Below, piece after piece: positions 1 through 6,279 of a stretch of DNA of 39,973 nt. The position numbers were made by a program, and so were the translations under genes. The stretch lies in the NCBI GenBank assembly GCA_023245565.1, contig JAHFKB010000005.1, positions 1 through 39,973 of the forward strand. Direction: 5' to 3'. The stretch is from an archaeon. GTDB taxonomy: Archaea; Nanobdellota; Nanobdellia; SCGC-AAA011-G17; GW2011-AR18. Below the pieces are notes generated by a model, which was given only the letters and a program-made list of their open reading frames with translations, ran no database searches and had not been told where the DNA came from. The first letter of the stretch is position 1. Each line of letters starts with the position of its first letter.

Positions 1-68
1 TCGAACCTGCGTAGACCTGAGTCACTAGGTCCTAAGCCTAGCCCGTTTGGCCACTCCGGCACCCCCGC
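1..68 (-). tRNA. tRNA-Leu(UAG), 3' end cut by window edge
   Basis: Read on the minus strand, the gene begins GCGGGGG at 68 and shows a D-arm, then an anticodon stem CTAGG/CCTAG closing the loop CTTAGGA, whose anticodon is TAG. This reads CUA leucine codons. The bases after the anticodon stem look like the long variable arm of class II tRNA-Leu, followed by the T-loop start GGTTCGA. The 3' acceptor strand lies outside the window. An AT-rich TATA-like stretch lies about 25-30 bp upstream (around 94-102). Confidence 0.9.
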
Positions 69-118
69 ATAAATTAAAAACAAAAGAACTTACTATAAAA
101 GATTTATTATTTTAAAAA

Positions 119-331
119 TTAATGAGAATGATGTCTATATCTTACTAAAGATTTACCATTTTTTCTTTTAGTCTGCCAATTATAACTTCTTAACTTTGTT
201 GTATCACCATAACCGCATGATGCACATTTTTTATTTCTAACATGATAAGAACGTTTTCCACATCTTCTACATCTTTGAACAAGGTGTCTGCCCCTGCTCT
301 TTTGACCCATTGATGCTGTACCTTTAGTCAT
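119..331 (-). CDS. rpl37e: 50S ribosomal protein eL37
   Basis: A 70-residue basic protein of the large ribosomal subunit that binds 23S rRNA through a zinc ribbon. The ribbon is formed by CRRC (near residue 21) and CASC (near residue 36), as in the eL37 family, and the length is normal for archaea. It starts 10 bp after the stop of the LSm gene on the same strand. LSm-eL37 is a common archaeal gene pair, so the two are probably one operon transcribed from the TATA box ahead of LSm. Confidence 0.97.
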   Translation of the reverse strand: MTKGTASMGQKSRGRHLVQRCRRCGKRSYHVRNKKCASCGYGDTTKLRSYNWQTKRKNGKSLVRYRHHSH

Positions 332-341
332 TTAGAACACC

Positions 342-563
342 TTAAGCTGTTGAAATAAATATTATTGTGTCTCCTCTTATGAAGACTGTACCTAATTTTC
401 TTGTAGTTTCATTATTTACTTTTTCTTCAGAATCTTCAATAACCATATTTACATGCTGGTCAAATGATTTTAGTTTACCGATTAATTGCTTTCCACTTTT
501 TAATTCTATTATAATTCCTTTTCCTTTAGACTCGTTTAAAGTATCAAATGGTCTTAGCTCCAT
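342..563 (-). CDS. Sm-like (LSm/SmAP) RNA-binding protein
   Basis: A 73-residue Sm-fold protein. The Sm1 part carries the GKQLIGKLKSFDQHVNMVIED segment, matching the family pattern of a Gly-Lys strand followed by Asp-x-x-x-Asn RNA-binding residues. The Sm2 part is LGTVFIRGDTIIFI, with the Ile/Val-Arg-Gly-Asp turn that contacts uridine. Archaeal LSm proteins form heptameric rings on U-rich RNA. It is the first gene of an operon with eL37. A TATA box lies about 27 bp upstream, so the mRNA is probably leaderless. Confidence 0.95.
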   Translation of the reverse strand: MELRPFDTLNESKGKGIIIELKSGKQLIGKLKSFDQHVNMVIEDSEEKVNNETTRKLGTVFIRGDTIIFISTA

Positions 564-583
564 GTTTTTTAGTTTCTTGAATT

Positions 584-594
584 GGTATATAAAG
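584..594 (-). promoter_or_regulatory. TATA box for LSm-eL37 operon
   Basis: On the minus strand this reads CTTTATATACC. It lies about 21-31 bp before the LSm start codon (563), the spacing expected of a leaderless archaeal transcript. Confidence 0.6.
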
Positions 595-639
595 TTTCCT
601 ATGATTTTTAGTAATTTTATTTAATTCTTTAAATCAAAA

Positions 640-650
640 ATTATATAAAC
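640..650 (+). promoter_or_regulatory. TATA box for eS8
   Basis: ATTATATAAAC lies 22-32 bp ahead of the eS8 start codon at 672. Together with the box at 584-594 it makes this a compact divergent ribosomal promoter region. Confidence 0.6.
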
Positions 651-671
651 ACTTTTTATTTTCGAGGGTTT

Positions 672-1052
672 ATGGTAGTATATCAAAGACGTCCGAAAAG
701 AAAAGCTAGTGGTGGTAGATATAGATTCCCTGAAGGAAAAAAATTATCTAATATGGGTTCTATTCCAACATTAACAAAAGTTGGTAAAACTAAATTAAAA
801 GTTAGAAGAGAGATAGGTGGAAATTTAAAAAATACTTTATTGTCTGTTAATCAAATTAATGTTATTAATCCAAAAACTAAAAAAGCAGAAAAGGTTGAAG
901 TTGTTAATGTATTAGAAAGCCCTTCTAATAGAAACTTTATTAGAAGAAATATTATTACTAAAGGATCAATTTTAGAAACTAAATTAGGAAAGGTTAGAGT
1001 AACTTCTAGACCTGGACAAGAAGGAACACTTAATGGTGTTTTGATTTCTTAG
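672..1052 (+). CDS. rps8e: 30S ribosomal protein eS8
   Basis: A 126-residue basic protein matching archaeal eS8 in length and features. It has the N-terminal RRPKRKASGGRYR segment, the central NPKTKKAEKVEVVNVLESPSNR region, and the C-terminal ITKGSILETKLGKVRVTSRPGQEG tail that anchors it in the small subunit. Its promoter is divergent from LSm-eL37. Its last 23 bases overlap the end of the convergent membrane-protein gene on the other strand. Confidence 0.97.
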   Translation: MVVYQRRPKRKASGGRYRFPEGKKLSNMGSIPTLTKVGKTKLKVRREIGGNLKNTLLSVNQINVINPKTKKAEKVEVVNVLESPSNRNFIRRNIITKGSILETKLGKVRVTSRPGQEGTLNGVLIS

Positions 1053-1689
1053 ATTTATTAAGATAAAAAATAATTGCTACTAGAATTATTAATATAACAA
1101 ACATGATAATTAAAGTTGTATCAAATTTACTTTCATTTTTAGAATTTGTTGTTTGAATTGTTGTTGGATCTATAACTTGAGATTTTTTAGGTAAAACATC
1201 GCTTAAGCTTTTACCTGGTTTTAAAAATGGAGCATTAAAAAATAAAACTATATTTCTTTTTTCTGAAGTATTTTCATAATGAGTTACTACTTGTTTTAAA
1301 ATCATAAATGGCATAAATTTGTAAGTATAATTAATTTGATAATCCTTATTAGGAATTAAATTAACTTCTTGATAATTTTTTCCGTCAATTGAAAGTAATA
1401 ATTTTGTAGCATCTGGTGTTATTTCTTTTACAATTAAACTATTTTTTATTATAGTTACTTCTGTATCTGGATCTACAATATTAAAATCAAGCTTTGTACC
1501 TTCAAATATTCTTAAATAAGACCTTGAAAACATTGGTAATGATGTTGTTGCATTTTGACCTTGAGGTATTGTTATTTCAGAAGTTGCTTGATTTATATTA
1601 CTAGTAATATCAAACTCTTTTTTTGGTGTAGCAGCAAATGCTATATTTAAAACTAATAATAATATTAAAAATAAAATTATTTTTCTCAT
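1030..1689 (-). CDS. Exported membrane-anchored protein, unknown function
   Basis: I do not recognise a family. The frame is open from 1776, but I place the start at the ATG at 1689. There a classic signal peptide begins: MRK, then a long Leu/Ile/Val core, then AFAA. The middle (~170 residues) is rich in beta-prone and Asn/Thr residues, as in extracellular domains. The C-terminus has one transmembrane segment (IIMFVILIILVAIIFY) followed by a positive KSKKSKHH tail, so the protein is probably type I with its bulk outside the cell. It converges on and overlaps the eS8 gene by 23 bp. Confidence 0.75.
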   Translation of the reverse strand: MRKIILFLILLLVLNIAFAATPKKEFDITSNINQATSEITIPQGQNATTSLPMFSRSYLRIFEGTKLDFNIVDPDTEVTIIKNSLIVKEITPDATKLLLSIDGKNYQEVNLIPNKDYQINYTYKFMPFMILKQVVTHYENTSEKRNIVLFFNAPFLKPGKSLSDVLPKKSQVIDPTTIQTTNSKNESKFDTTLIIMFVILIILVAIIFYLNKSKKSKHH

Positions 1690-1859
1690 AAAATTAAAAC
1701 TTTTTTTATTATTTATAAGTGTTGCTAAATATTCTTCTATTAAGGTTTTAAGCCTTTGTTTACTGCCTATTGTCACTTTAGATAAGTAAATTAAAAAGAA
1801 AAGCTTTATATATAAAAGTAGTTCATAATATATAAATATTTTTATAAATTTAAGAGGGG

Positions 1860-1867
1860 TATAAATA
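1860..1867 (+). promoter_or_regulatory. TATA box of TFB gene
   Basis: TATAAATA, preceded by a purine/G run resembling a BRE, is centred about 27 bp before the TFB start at 1890. A second, stronger-looking TATA (TTTATATATAAAAG, 1805-1818) lies further upstream and would give a leader of about 50 nt. Two promoters are possible. Confidence 0.55.
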
Positions 1868-1889
1868 TTAGGGAGAGCTATTTCAAAAA

Positions 1890-2831
1890 ATGCCTGGCGA
1901 ATATATAAAAAAATGTCCTGAATGTGGTGGGACTAATCTTCTAATACAAAAAGATAAAGGTGAAGCAATCTGTAGAGACTGTGGTCTTGTTATTGAAGAA
2001 AAAATGATTGACTTTGGTCAAGAATGGAGAGAGTTTTCTGATGAGCAAGCTTCTAAACGTAGAAGAACTGGTGCTCCTATGTCTTATACTAAATTTGATA
2101 GGGGTTTAGGAACTGATATTGGACAGAAAGGAGATATTTATCAATTAACTGCTAAAGGGAAAAATAAATTTTTTAGATTAAGAAAATGGCAACATAGAAT
2201 TAGTACTGCTATTGAAAGAAATTTAAAATTAGCATTAGCTGAATTAAAAAGAGTAAGTTCTTATTTAAAATTACCAAAATCTGTTGAAGAAGAAGCAGCT
2301 AGAATTTATACTATGGCTGTACAAAGAGGTTTAGTAAGAGGAAGATCAATGGAAAGTGTTGTTGCTGGTTCATTATATGCTTCTTGTAGAAGACATGAAG
2401 TTCCTAGAACATTAGATGAATTAAGTGAAGCTTCTGGTATAGATAAAAAAGAAGTTGGAAGAACTTATAGATTTATTACAAGAGAATTAGGAATTAGAAT
2501 TTTACCTAGTAATCCTGTTGACTACTTGCCAAGATTTGTTTCTGCTTTAAAATTAAGTGCTGAAACTCAAAGTAAAGCTGTTGATATTTTAAATAAAGCA
2601 AGAGATGCTGAGTTAACTTCTGGAAGAGGACCTACTGGTATTGCTGCTGCTTCATTATATGTTGCTGCTTTAATGAATAATGAAAAAAGAACTCAGAGGG
2701 AAGTTGCTGATGTTGCTGGTGTTACAGAAGTTACAATTAGAAATAGATATAAGGAATTACTTAAAGAATTAGATCTTAAAGATAAAGTTAAGAAGAAATT
2801 ATTAAAAGAAGTTGAAGACGAAGAAAAGTAA
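1890..2831 (+). CDS. tfb: Transcription initiation factor B (TFB)
   Basis: A 313-residue archaeal TFIIB homologue that joins TBP at the promoter and recruits RNA polymerase. The N-terminal zinc ribbon has CPEC and CRDC pairs (about residues 9-12 and 28-31). The B-reader segment (GQEWREFSDEQASKRRRTG) follows. Then come two cyclin-like repeats, the first around ERNLKLALAELKRVSSYL and the second around AVDILNKARDAELTSGRGPTG. It ends in a HTH-like element with REVADVAGVTEVTIRNRYKE. Length and order are complete, and the C-terminus is Lys/Glu-rich. Confidence 0.97.
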   Translation: MPGEYIKKCPECGGTNLLIQKDKGEAICRDCGLVIEEKMIDFGQEWREFSDEQASKRRRTGAPMSYTKFDRGLGTDIGQKGDIYQLTAKGKNKFFRLRKWQHRISTAIERNLKLALAELKRVSSYLKLPKSVEEEAARIYTMAVQRGLVRGRSMESVVAGSLYASCRRHEVPRTLDELSEASGIDKKEVGRTYRFITRELGIRILPSNPVDYLPRFVSALKLSAETQSKAVDILNKARDAELTSGRGPTGIAAASLYVAALMNNEKRTQREVADVAGVTEVTIRNRYKELLKELDLKDKVKKKLLKEVEDEEK

Positions 2832-2862
2832 AACTTATAAATTTTTTTCTTAAATTTTAAAT

Positions 2863-3309
2863 ATGGCTAATTATTATTTACCTTACTCTAGAAATTTAGT
2901 TAGAAGAATTGAAGATATGAATTCCAATCATGAAATTACTCGTAGATTTTTTAGATTAGGTTTTAAAGAATTTTATTTTGAAATGGGATTGGGAATTCCT
3001 ATATCAGCTTCTTGCAGCGGTAGAATTATAGAAGCTAAAGAGAATAGAAGAATTAATGGTTCTGAGCATGAAAGAATTATTCATAATACCAATATTGTTA
3101 GAATACTTCATGATGATGGGAGTGTTGCAGATTATGTTCATTTGTATCCTGCTGTAAAAGTAAATCAATTAATTAGAGCTGGGGAAAAATTAGGATTTGT
3201 GGCTGTTAGTTCTTTAGATCCAAATCCGCATTTGCATTTGGAATTTTATACAGATAGATCAAGAAAACAAACAGTTGAAATATATGAATTAAAATTTCCT
3301 AGGAGATAA
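2863..3309 (+). CDS. LytM/M23-like fold protein, metal site degenerate
   Basis: This 148-residue protein aligns with the core of M23 (lysostaphin/LytM) domains. It has GIPISASCSGRI, where the family has a Gly-x-Pro-Val-x-Ala...Gly-x-Val strand pair. It then has an Asp-Gly turn, YVHLYP in place of the Tyr-Ala-His-Leu motif, an IRAGEKLGFVAV strand, and PHLHLEF, the HxH zinc motif. The first zinc motif (HxxxD) is missing: that position reads FEMGLG. With two ligands gone, peptidase activity is doubtful. There is no signal peptide. It starts 31 bp after TFB. The fold call is inference from motif order. Confidence 0.6.
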   Translation: MANYYLPYSRNLVRRIEDMNSNHEITRRFFRLGFKEFYFEMGLGIPISASCSGRIIEAKENRRINGSEHERIIHNTNIVRILHDDGSVADYVHLYPAVKVNQLIRAGEKLGFVAVSSLDPNPHLHLEFYTDRSRKQTVEIYELKFPRR

Positions 3310-3339
3310 ATAGATATACTAAATCTATTCATAAGATTT

Positions 3340-3771
3340 ATGGGTGTTTTTAGAAAAATATTTTTTGCACTAGGTCTTTCTGCAGCTTCTGCTAACGTGC
3401 CAGTTTCAGGACAAGAAAATGTTGCTTATGCTCGAGAAAATTTTGATTTAAGAAGTATTAGAATGGAGATAATGGAATTTAAAGCAGAAGTTCAAAAAGA
3501 ACAAGCTGATGTAGAAGATATAAATTTTAGGGTCAAAAATATTTTAAAAGAGAAAAATGTTGGAAGAAGAAAAATTATGCAAAAAAAATTAGATAAAGAT
3601 AGACAAGCGGTAGCAAACCAATATAATATTCTTGTTAAAAAGGGAAACAATTTAAAGCAGGAATTATCAAAATTAAAATCTAAAATTGATGGTGATGAAT
3701 TTAAAAACTTAAGGGAAATAGTTAATTTTTCAAATAGTTCGTTAATAAGAATGACTTTTGAAAATTATTAG
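3340..3771 (+). CDS. Secreted coiled-coil protein, unknown function
   Basis: A 143-residue protein with a short N-terminal hydrophobic stretch (IFFALGLSAASANVPVSG) that looks like a signal peptide or weak membrane anchor. A long charged, helix-prone region from about residue 35 to 125 has heptad-like spacing, such as MEIMEFKAEVQKEQADVED and NNLKQELSKLKSKI. That pattern suggests a coiled coil. There are no cysteines and no motif I recognise. It follows the LytM-like gene by 30 bp on the same strand, possibly as a unit. Confidence 0.6.
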   Translation: MGVFRKIFFALGLSAASANVPVSGQENVAYARENFDLRSIRMEIMEFKAEVQKEQADVEDINFRVKNILKEKNVGRRKIMQKKLDKDRQAVANQYNILVKKGNNLKQELSKLKSKIDGDEFKNLREIVNFSNSSLIRMTFENY

Positions 3772-3823
3772 TTTTCAACTAAAACACACAAAACTTTAAA
3801 AAGAAATTAATTTTCATATTACT

Positions 3824-4180
3824 ATGACGTGTTTAGTAGCTTGTTTAAGTACTGGAAAAGGAACATGGGGGCATGTTTCTAGATTAATTGCAGATGGACA
3901 ATGGGATAAAATATTTCTTATAACAAATGATTTTGGCAAAGAGAATTTTAATAATGAGAAACAAGCTGAGATGATTGTTGTTGATTCAAGAGTTGGATTA
4001 GAAGATTTAAGAGAAAAAATAAAGTTAGGATTACAAGGAAAATTAACTGGAACTGAAGTTGCTGTTAATTTAATATCTGGTGAAGGCAAGGAACATATGG
4101 CTATTTTATCTGCTATATTACAATTAGGTTTTGGAATGAGATTTATGGCATTAACTAAAGATGGCATAAAGGAAATTTAA
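3824..4180 (+). CDS. Small Rossmann/CARF-like protein, unknown function
   Basis: A 118-residue protein with alternating beta strands and helices. It opens with a hydrophobic strand and a Ser/Thr/Gly-rich loop (LVACLSTGKGTWGHV). Further on it has KIFLITND, then MIVVDSR, and a conserved-looking NLISGEGKEHMAILSAIL segment near the C-terminus. That layout resembles the nucleotide-sensing CARF/Rossmann folds of small CRISPR-linked regulators, but there is no effector domain and no CRISPR locus nearby. The fold call is a guess. The antisense frame covering most of it (3814-4167) is a shadow. Confidence 0.55.
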   Translation: MTCLVACLSTGKGTWGHVSRLIADGQWDKIFLITNDFGKENFNNEKQAEMIVVDSRVGLEDLREKIKLGLQGKLTGTEVAVNLISGEGKEHMAILSAILQLGFGMRFMALTKDGIKEI

Positions 4181-4214
4181 AAAACTATATATATTAATTG
4201 TTATTAATTATTTT

Positions 4215-4862
4215 ATGGGTTTTTTAGATAGTATCTTTGGCACAAGCGAAGAGAGGGAAAAAATTAATGCTATTAAAAAACTTTTAGCAGGTATTAAAAA
4301 CGAAGTTAATTATGTTAAAAAAATATTCTCAATTTATCAATCAACAGGTGATCTTCAACGCCTTATGAATGAATATATGGTGTACAGAAATGCATTAATG
4401 GCAGCTCTTGATAGTGCTTTGATATGTATTAAAGATGGAAAGTATGTTAATGATATGGATTATGAATATAAAGAAACTTTAAATCGAACTCCATATTTAC
4501 TTACAAAAATTGAAGCACAAAGTTATATTGGTATTTTAGAGAGATCTGTTACACAAAAATTTGATTTTTCAGAACTTCCTTCTTATTTTCGTATTATTTT
4601 ATTTAGTGAACTTTCTGAAGAACAAGTAAATGGTTTTGTTAATCTTGCTATTTTAAATTTTAATTTAGGACAAGAATTAAGAAATGTTCTTGATCAAAGT
4701 AGAGATGCTGTATTAAAAGGAATAAAAGTATCTAAGAGAAAGGTTTCTGCTAGTTCTTCATCTTATACATCATCAGAAGAAGGTAGTGATGTTACTCCTT
4801 TAAGAAAAAAATTGAAGCAAAAACCTGACACTCGTATAAAAGAAGATAGAAAAGCTGCGTAA
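4215..4862 (+). CDS. Unknown helical protein with Ser-rich, basic tail
   Basis: A 215-residue protein I do not recognise. It begins with a short amphipathic segment (MGFLDSIFG), followed by about 150 residues of helical sequence. It ends in a low-complexity tail, SASSSSYTSSEEGSD and then a Lys/Arg-rich stretch, likely disordered. A TATA-like stretch (AACTATATATATT) lies just upstream. It sits between the CARF-like gene and cdc6 on the same strand. Confidence 0.55.
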   Translation: MGFLDSIFGTSEEREKINAIKKLLAGIKNEVNYVKKIFSIYQSTGDLQRLMNEYMVYRNALMAALDSALICIKDGKYVNDMDYEYKETLNRTPYLLTKIEAQSYIGILERSVTQKFDFSELPSYFRIILFSELSEEQVNGFVNLAILNFNLGQELRNVLDQSRDAVLKGIKVSKRKVSASSSSYTSSEEGSDVTPLRKKLKQKPDTRIKEDRKAA

Positions 4863-4896
4863 AAAGGTTTTTAAATTCTTTAAATTATTACTTTGT

Positions 4897-5931
4897 ATGG
4901 GAGAATTGTTTGATAAGATATTAAAGTCAGATGAATCTATTTTCCTTAATCCTCAATTCTTAGATTATGATTATCAACCAAAATTAATTCCATTTAGAGA
5001 AACACAGCAGCAGCAGATAGCAACTTCTATTAAACCATTATTACAAAGAAGAAATGGTAAAAATGTTGTTGTTGTTGGAAAACCTGGAGTAGGTAAAACT
5101 GTTTCTTTAAAACATGTTTTAAATGAATTAAAAGATGATTATGGTGATGAAGTTTTTTGTTTATATGTTAACTGCTGGAAAAGAGATACTTCTTTTAAAA
5201 TTATTTCTGATATATGCCAGCAAGTAAATTATAAATGGACTCATGGTAAAAATTTTGATGAATTATTAGAAGCTGCTGCTGAAATAATTAATGAAAAATC
5301 TATAGTTGTTGTTCTAGATGAAGCTGATAAATTACAAGATCATAATATTATTTATAATATATTAGAAGATTTTCATAGAAGGGGCATTATATTAATAACA
5401 AATGATAATGGTTTTCTTGCAAAAATTGATGCTAGAATAAGATCAAGATTAATTCCTGATATTTTAGAATTTAAACCTTATAATTTAGAACAAACTAGTT
5501 TTATATTAAAACAAAGAGCAGAATATGCTTTTGTTTCTGGTACTTTAGATGAAGATTCTTTAAATATTATAGTTAAAAAAACTTTTGAACTTGGAGATAT
5601 AAGAGCAGGTTTATTTTTACTTAAACAATCTGGTGAAATTGCAGAAAATAAAAGTTCTAAAAAAATTACTATAGAATTTGTACAAGAAGCAATGATTTCT
5701 TTAATAGATTTAGACAAAGATTTAGACTTAGATTCTTTATTAGAAATAATTAAAGAAAATACTGGTAAAAATAAAAATGATTTATTTAAGATTTATGAAG
5801 AAAAATGCGGGAAGAGCATTAGAACTTTTCAAAGAAAAATAAATGAACTTGAAAAATTGGGAAGAATTAAACATGGTGAAGAAGTTGATGAATCTGGATT
5901 TAAACAAACTGTTATTCAATATTTAGATTAA
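4897..5931 (+). CDS. cdc6: Orc1/Cdc6 replication initiator ATPase
   Basis: A 344-residue AAA+ protein of the archaeal Orc1/Cdc6 family, which binds origins and loads the MCM helicase. Walker A is GKPGVGKT (residues 61-68). Walker B is VVVLDEAD (137-144). Sensor 1 is LITND, and a sensor-2-like GDIRAGLFLL follows. The C-terminal third is a winged helix (IRTFQRKINELEKLGRIKH). The protein is somewhat short but complete. Such genes often sit beside an origin, and the AT-rich repeat-bearing segment immediately downstream (5932-6066) is a candidate. Confidence 0.93.
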   Translation: MGELFDKILKSDESIFLNPQFLDYDYQPKLIPFRETQQQQIATSIKPLLQRRNGKNVVVVGKPGVGKTVSLKHVLNELKDDYGDEVFCLYVNCWKRDTSFKIISDICQQVNYKWTHGKNFDELLEAAAEIINEKSIVVVLDEADKLQDHNIIYNILEDFHRRGIILITNDNGFLAKIDARIRSRLIPDILEFKPYNLEQTSFILKQRAEYAFVSGTLDEDSLNIIVKKTFELGDIRAGLFLLKQSGEIAENKSSKKITIEFVQEAMISLIDLDKDLDLDSLLEIIKENTGKNKNDLFKIYEEKCGKSIRTFQRKINELEKLGRIKHGEEVDESGFKQTVIQYLD

Positions 5932-5940
5932 ATCTTTTAA

Positions 5941-6066
5941 TTTTTGTTAATGAAAATTTATCTTATATTCTAGAAAATATACTTTATTATTCAAATGACG
6001 ACGACACGACAAGGTGGACGCGCATAGGATATTTAAAGGAAAAATTCTAATATTATTTTATGAAAG
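5941..6066 (+). repeat. ~125 bp dispersed repeat, copy A
   Basis: This segment matches 18510-18638. Positions 5963-6014 are identical to 18530-18581 over 52 bases with one difference (C at 5999, T at 18566). The flanks on both sides align more loosely, including GCGC...TAG and AAAGGAAAA...TTCTAAT blocks. The core carries the GC-rich stretch GACGACACGACAAGG, unusual for this genome. Copy A lies 10 bp after cdc6. Copy B forms the leader and first codons of the LAGLIDADG gene. In the endonuclease frame copy A soon meets a stop, so it may be a remnant of such a gene. Confidence 0.85.
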
Positions 6067-6079
6067 GAGGTATTCAAAA

Positions 6080-6175
6080 ATGCTGCCAATAGAATTTGAA
6101 TTAGATAAAATATCTATTTTATTTAGTGATCAATTAAGGAGATTGCCTTTAATTGAAAGAAAAAGGAGGAATTAA
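6080..6175 (+). CDS. Micro-ORF, 31 residues, strong Shine-Dalgarno
   Basis: A small frame starting ATG CTG CCA and encoding 31 residues (begins MLPIEFELDKISIL, ends PLIERKRRN). It is preceded by AAAGGAGGT 7 bp before the ATG, a near-perfect Shine-Dalgarno site in a genome where most genes look leaderless. The second micro-ORF starts 2 bp after its stop, with its own SD (AAAGGAGGAA) embedded in this ORF's last codons. The RBS layout argues for translation. Function is unknown. Confidence 0.5.
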   Translation: MLPIEFELDKISILFSDQLRRLPLIERKRRN

Positions 6176-6177
6176 AA

Positions 6178-6279
6178 ATGGAAATACAAGAACTAGTTAT
6201 AGATTATGAATATTTATTGGACAATGATGAGATAAGTCCAAAAGAAGCTGCTTTTATAGAAGGATACTTTGATGAATAA
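6178..6279 (+). CDS. Micro-ORF, 33 residues, acidic
   Basis: This encodes a very acidic 33-residue peptide beginning MEIQELVIDYEYLL and ending FIEGYFDE. Its Shine-Dalgarno sequence GGAGGAA lies within the end of the upstream micro-ORF, so the two are likely co-translated. Its stop abuts the stop of the convergent gene at 6280. No family is recognised. A basic partner upstream and an acidic one here could suggest interaction, but this is speculation. Confidence 0.5.
   Translation: MEIQELVIDYEYLLDNDEISPKEAAFIEGYFDE

Noticed and set aside
367..624. Open frame of 85 codons antisense to LSm
   Set aside because: It lies fully across a confident LSm gene and its promoter and has no homologue-like motif; a shadow.
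1690..1776. 29-residue N-terminal extension of the exported protein
   Set aside because: A clean signal peptide starts at the ATG at 1689; the extension is ordinary charged sequence that would block export.
3814..4167. 117-codon frame antisense to the CARF-like gene
   Set aside because: Nearly mirror-overlaps 3824-4180; the plus frame has the better protein-like pattern and spacing with neighbours.
5932..6066. Firm call of a replication origin beside cdc6
   Set aside because: AT-rich and repeat-bearing, but no recognisable ORB motif; the repeat has only one other copy, linked to an endonuclease gene.
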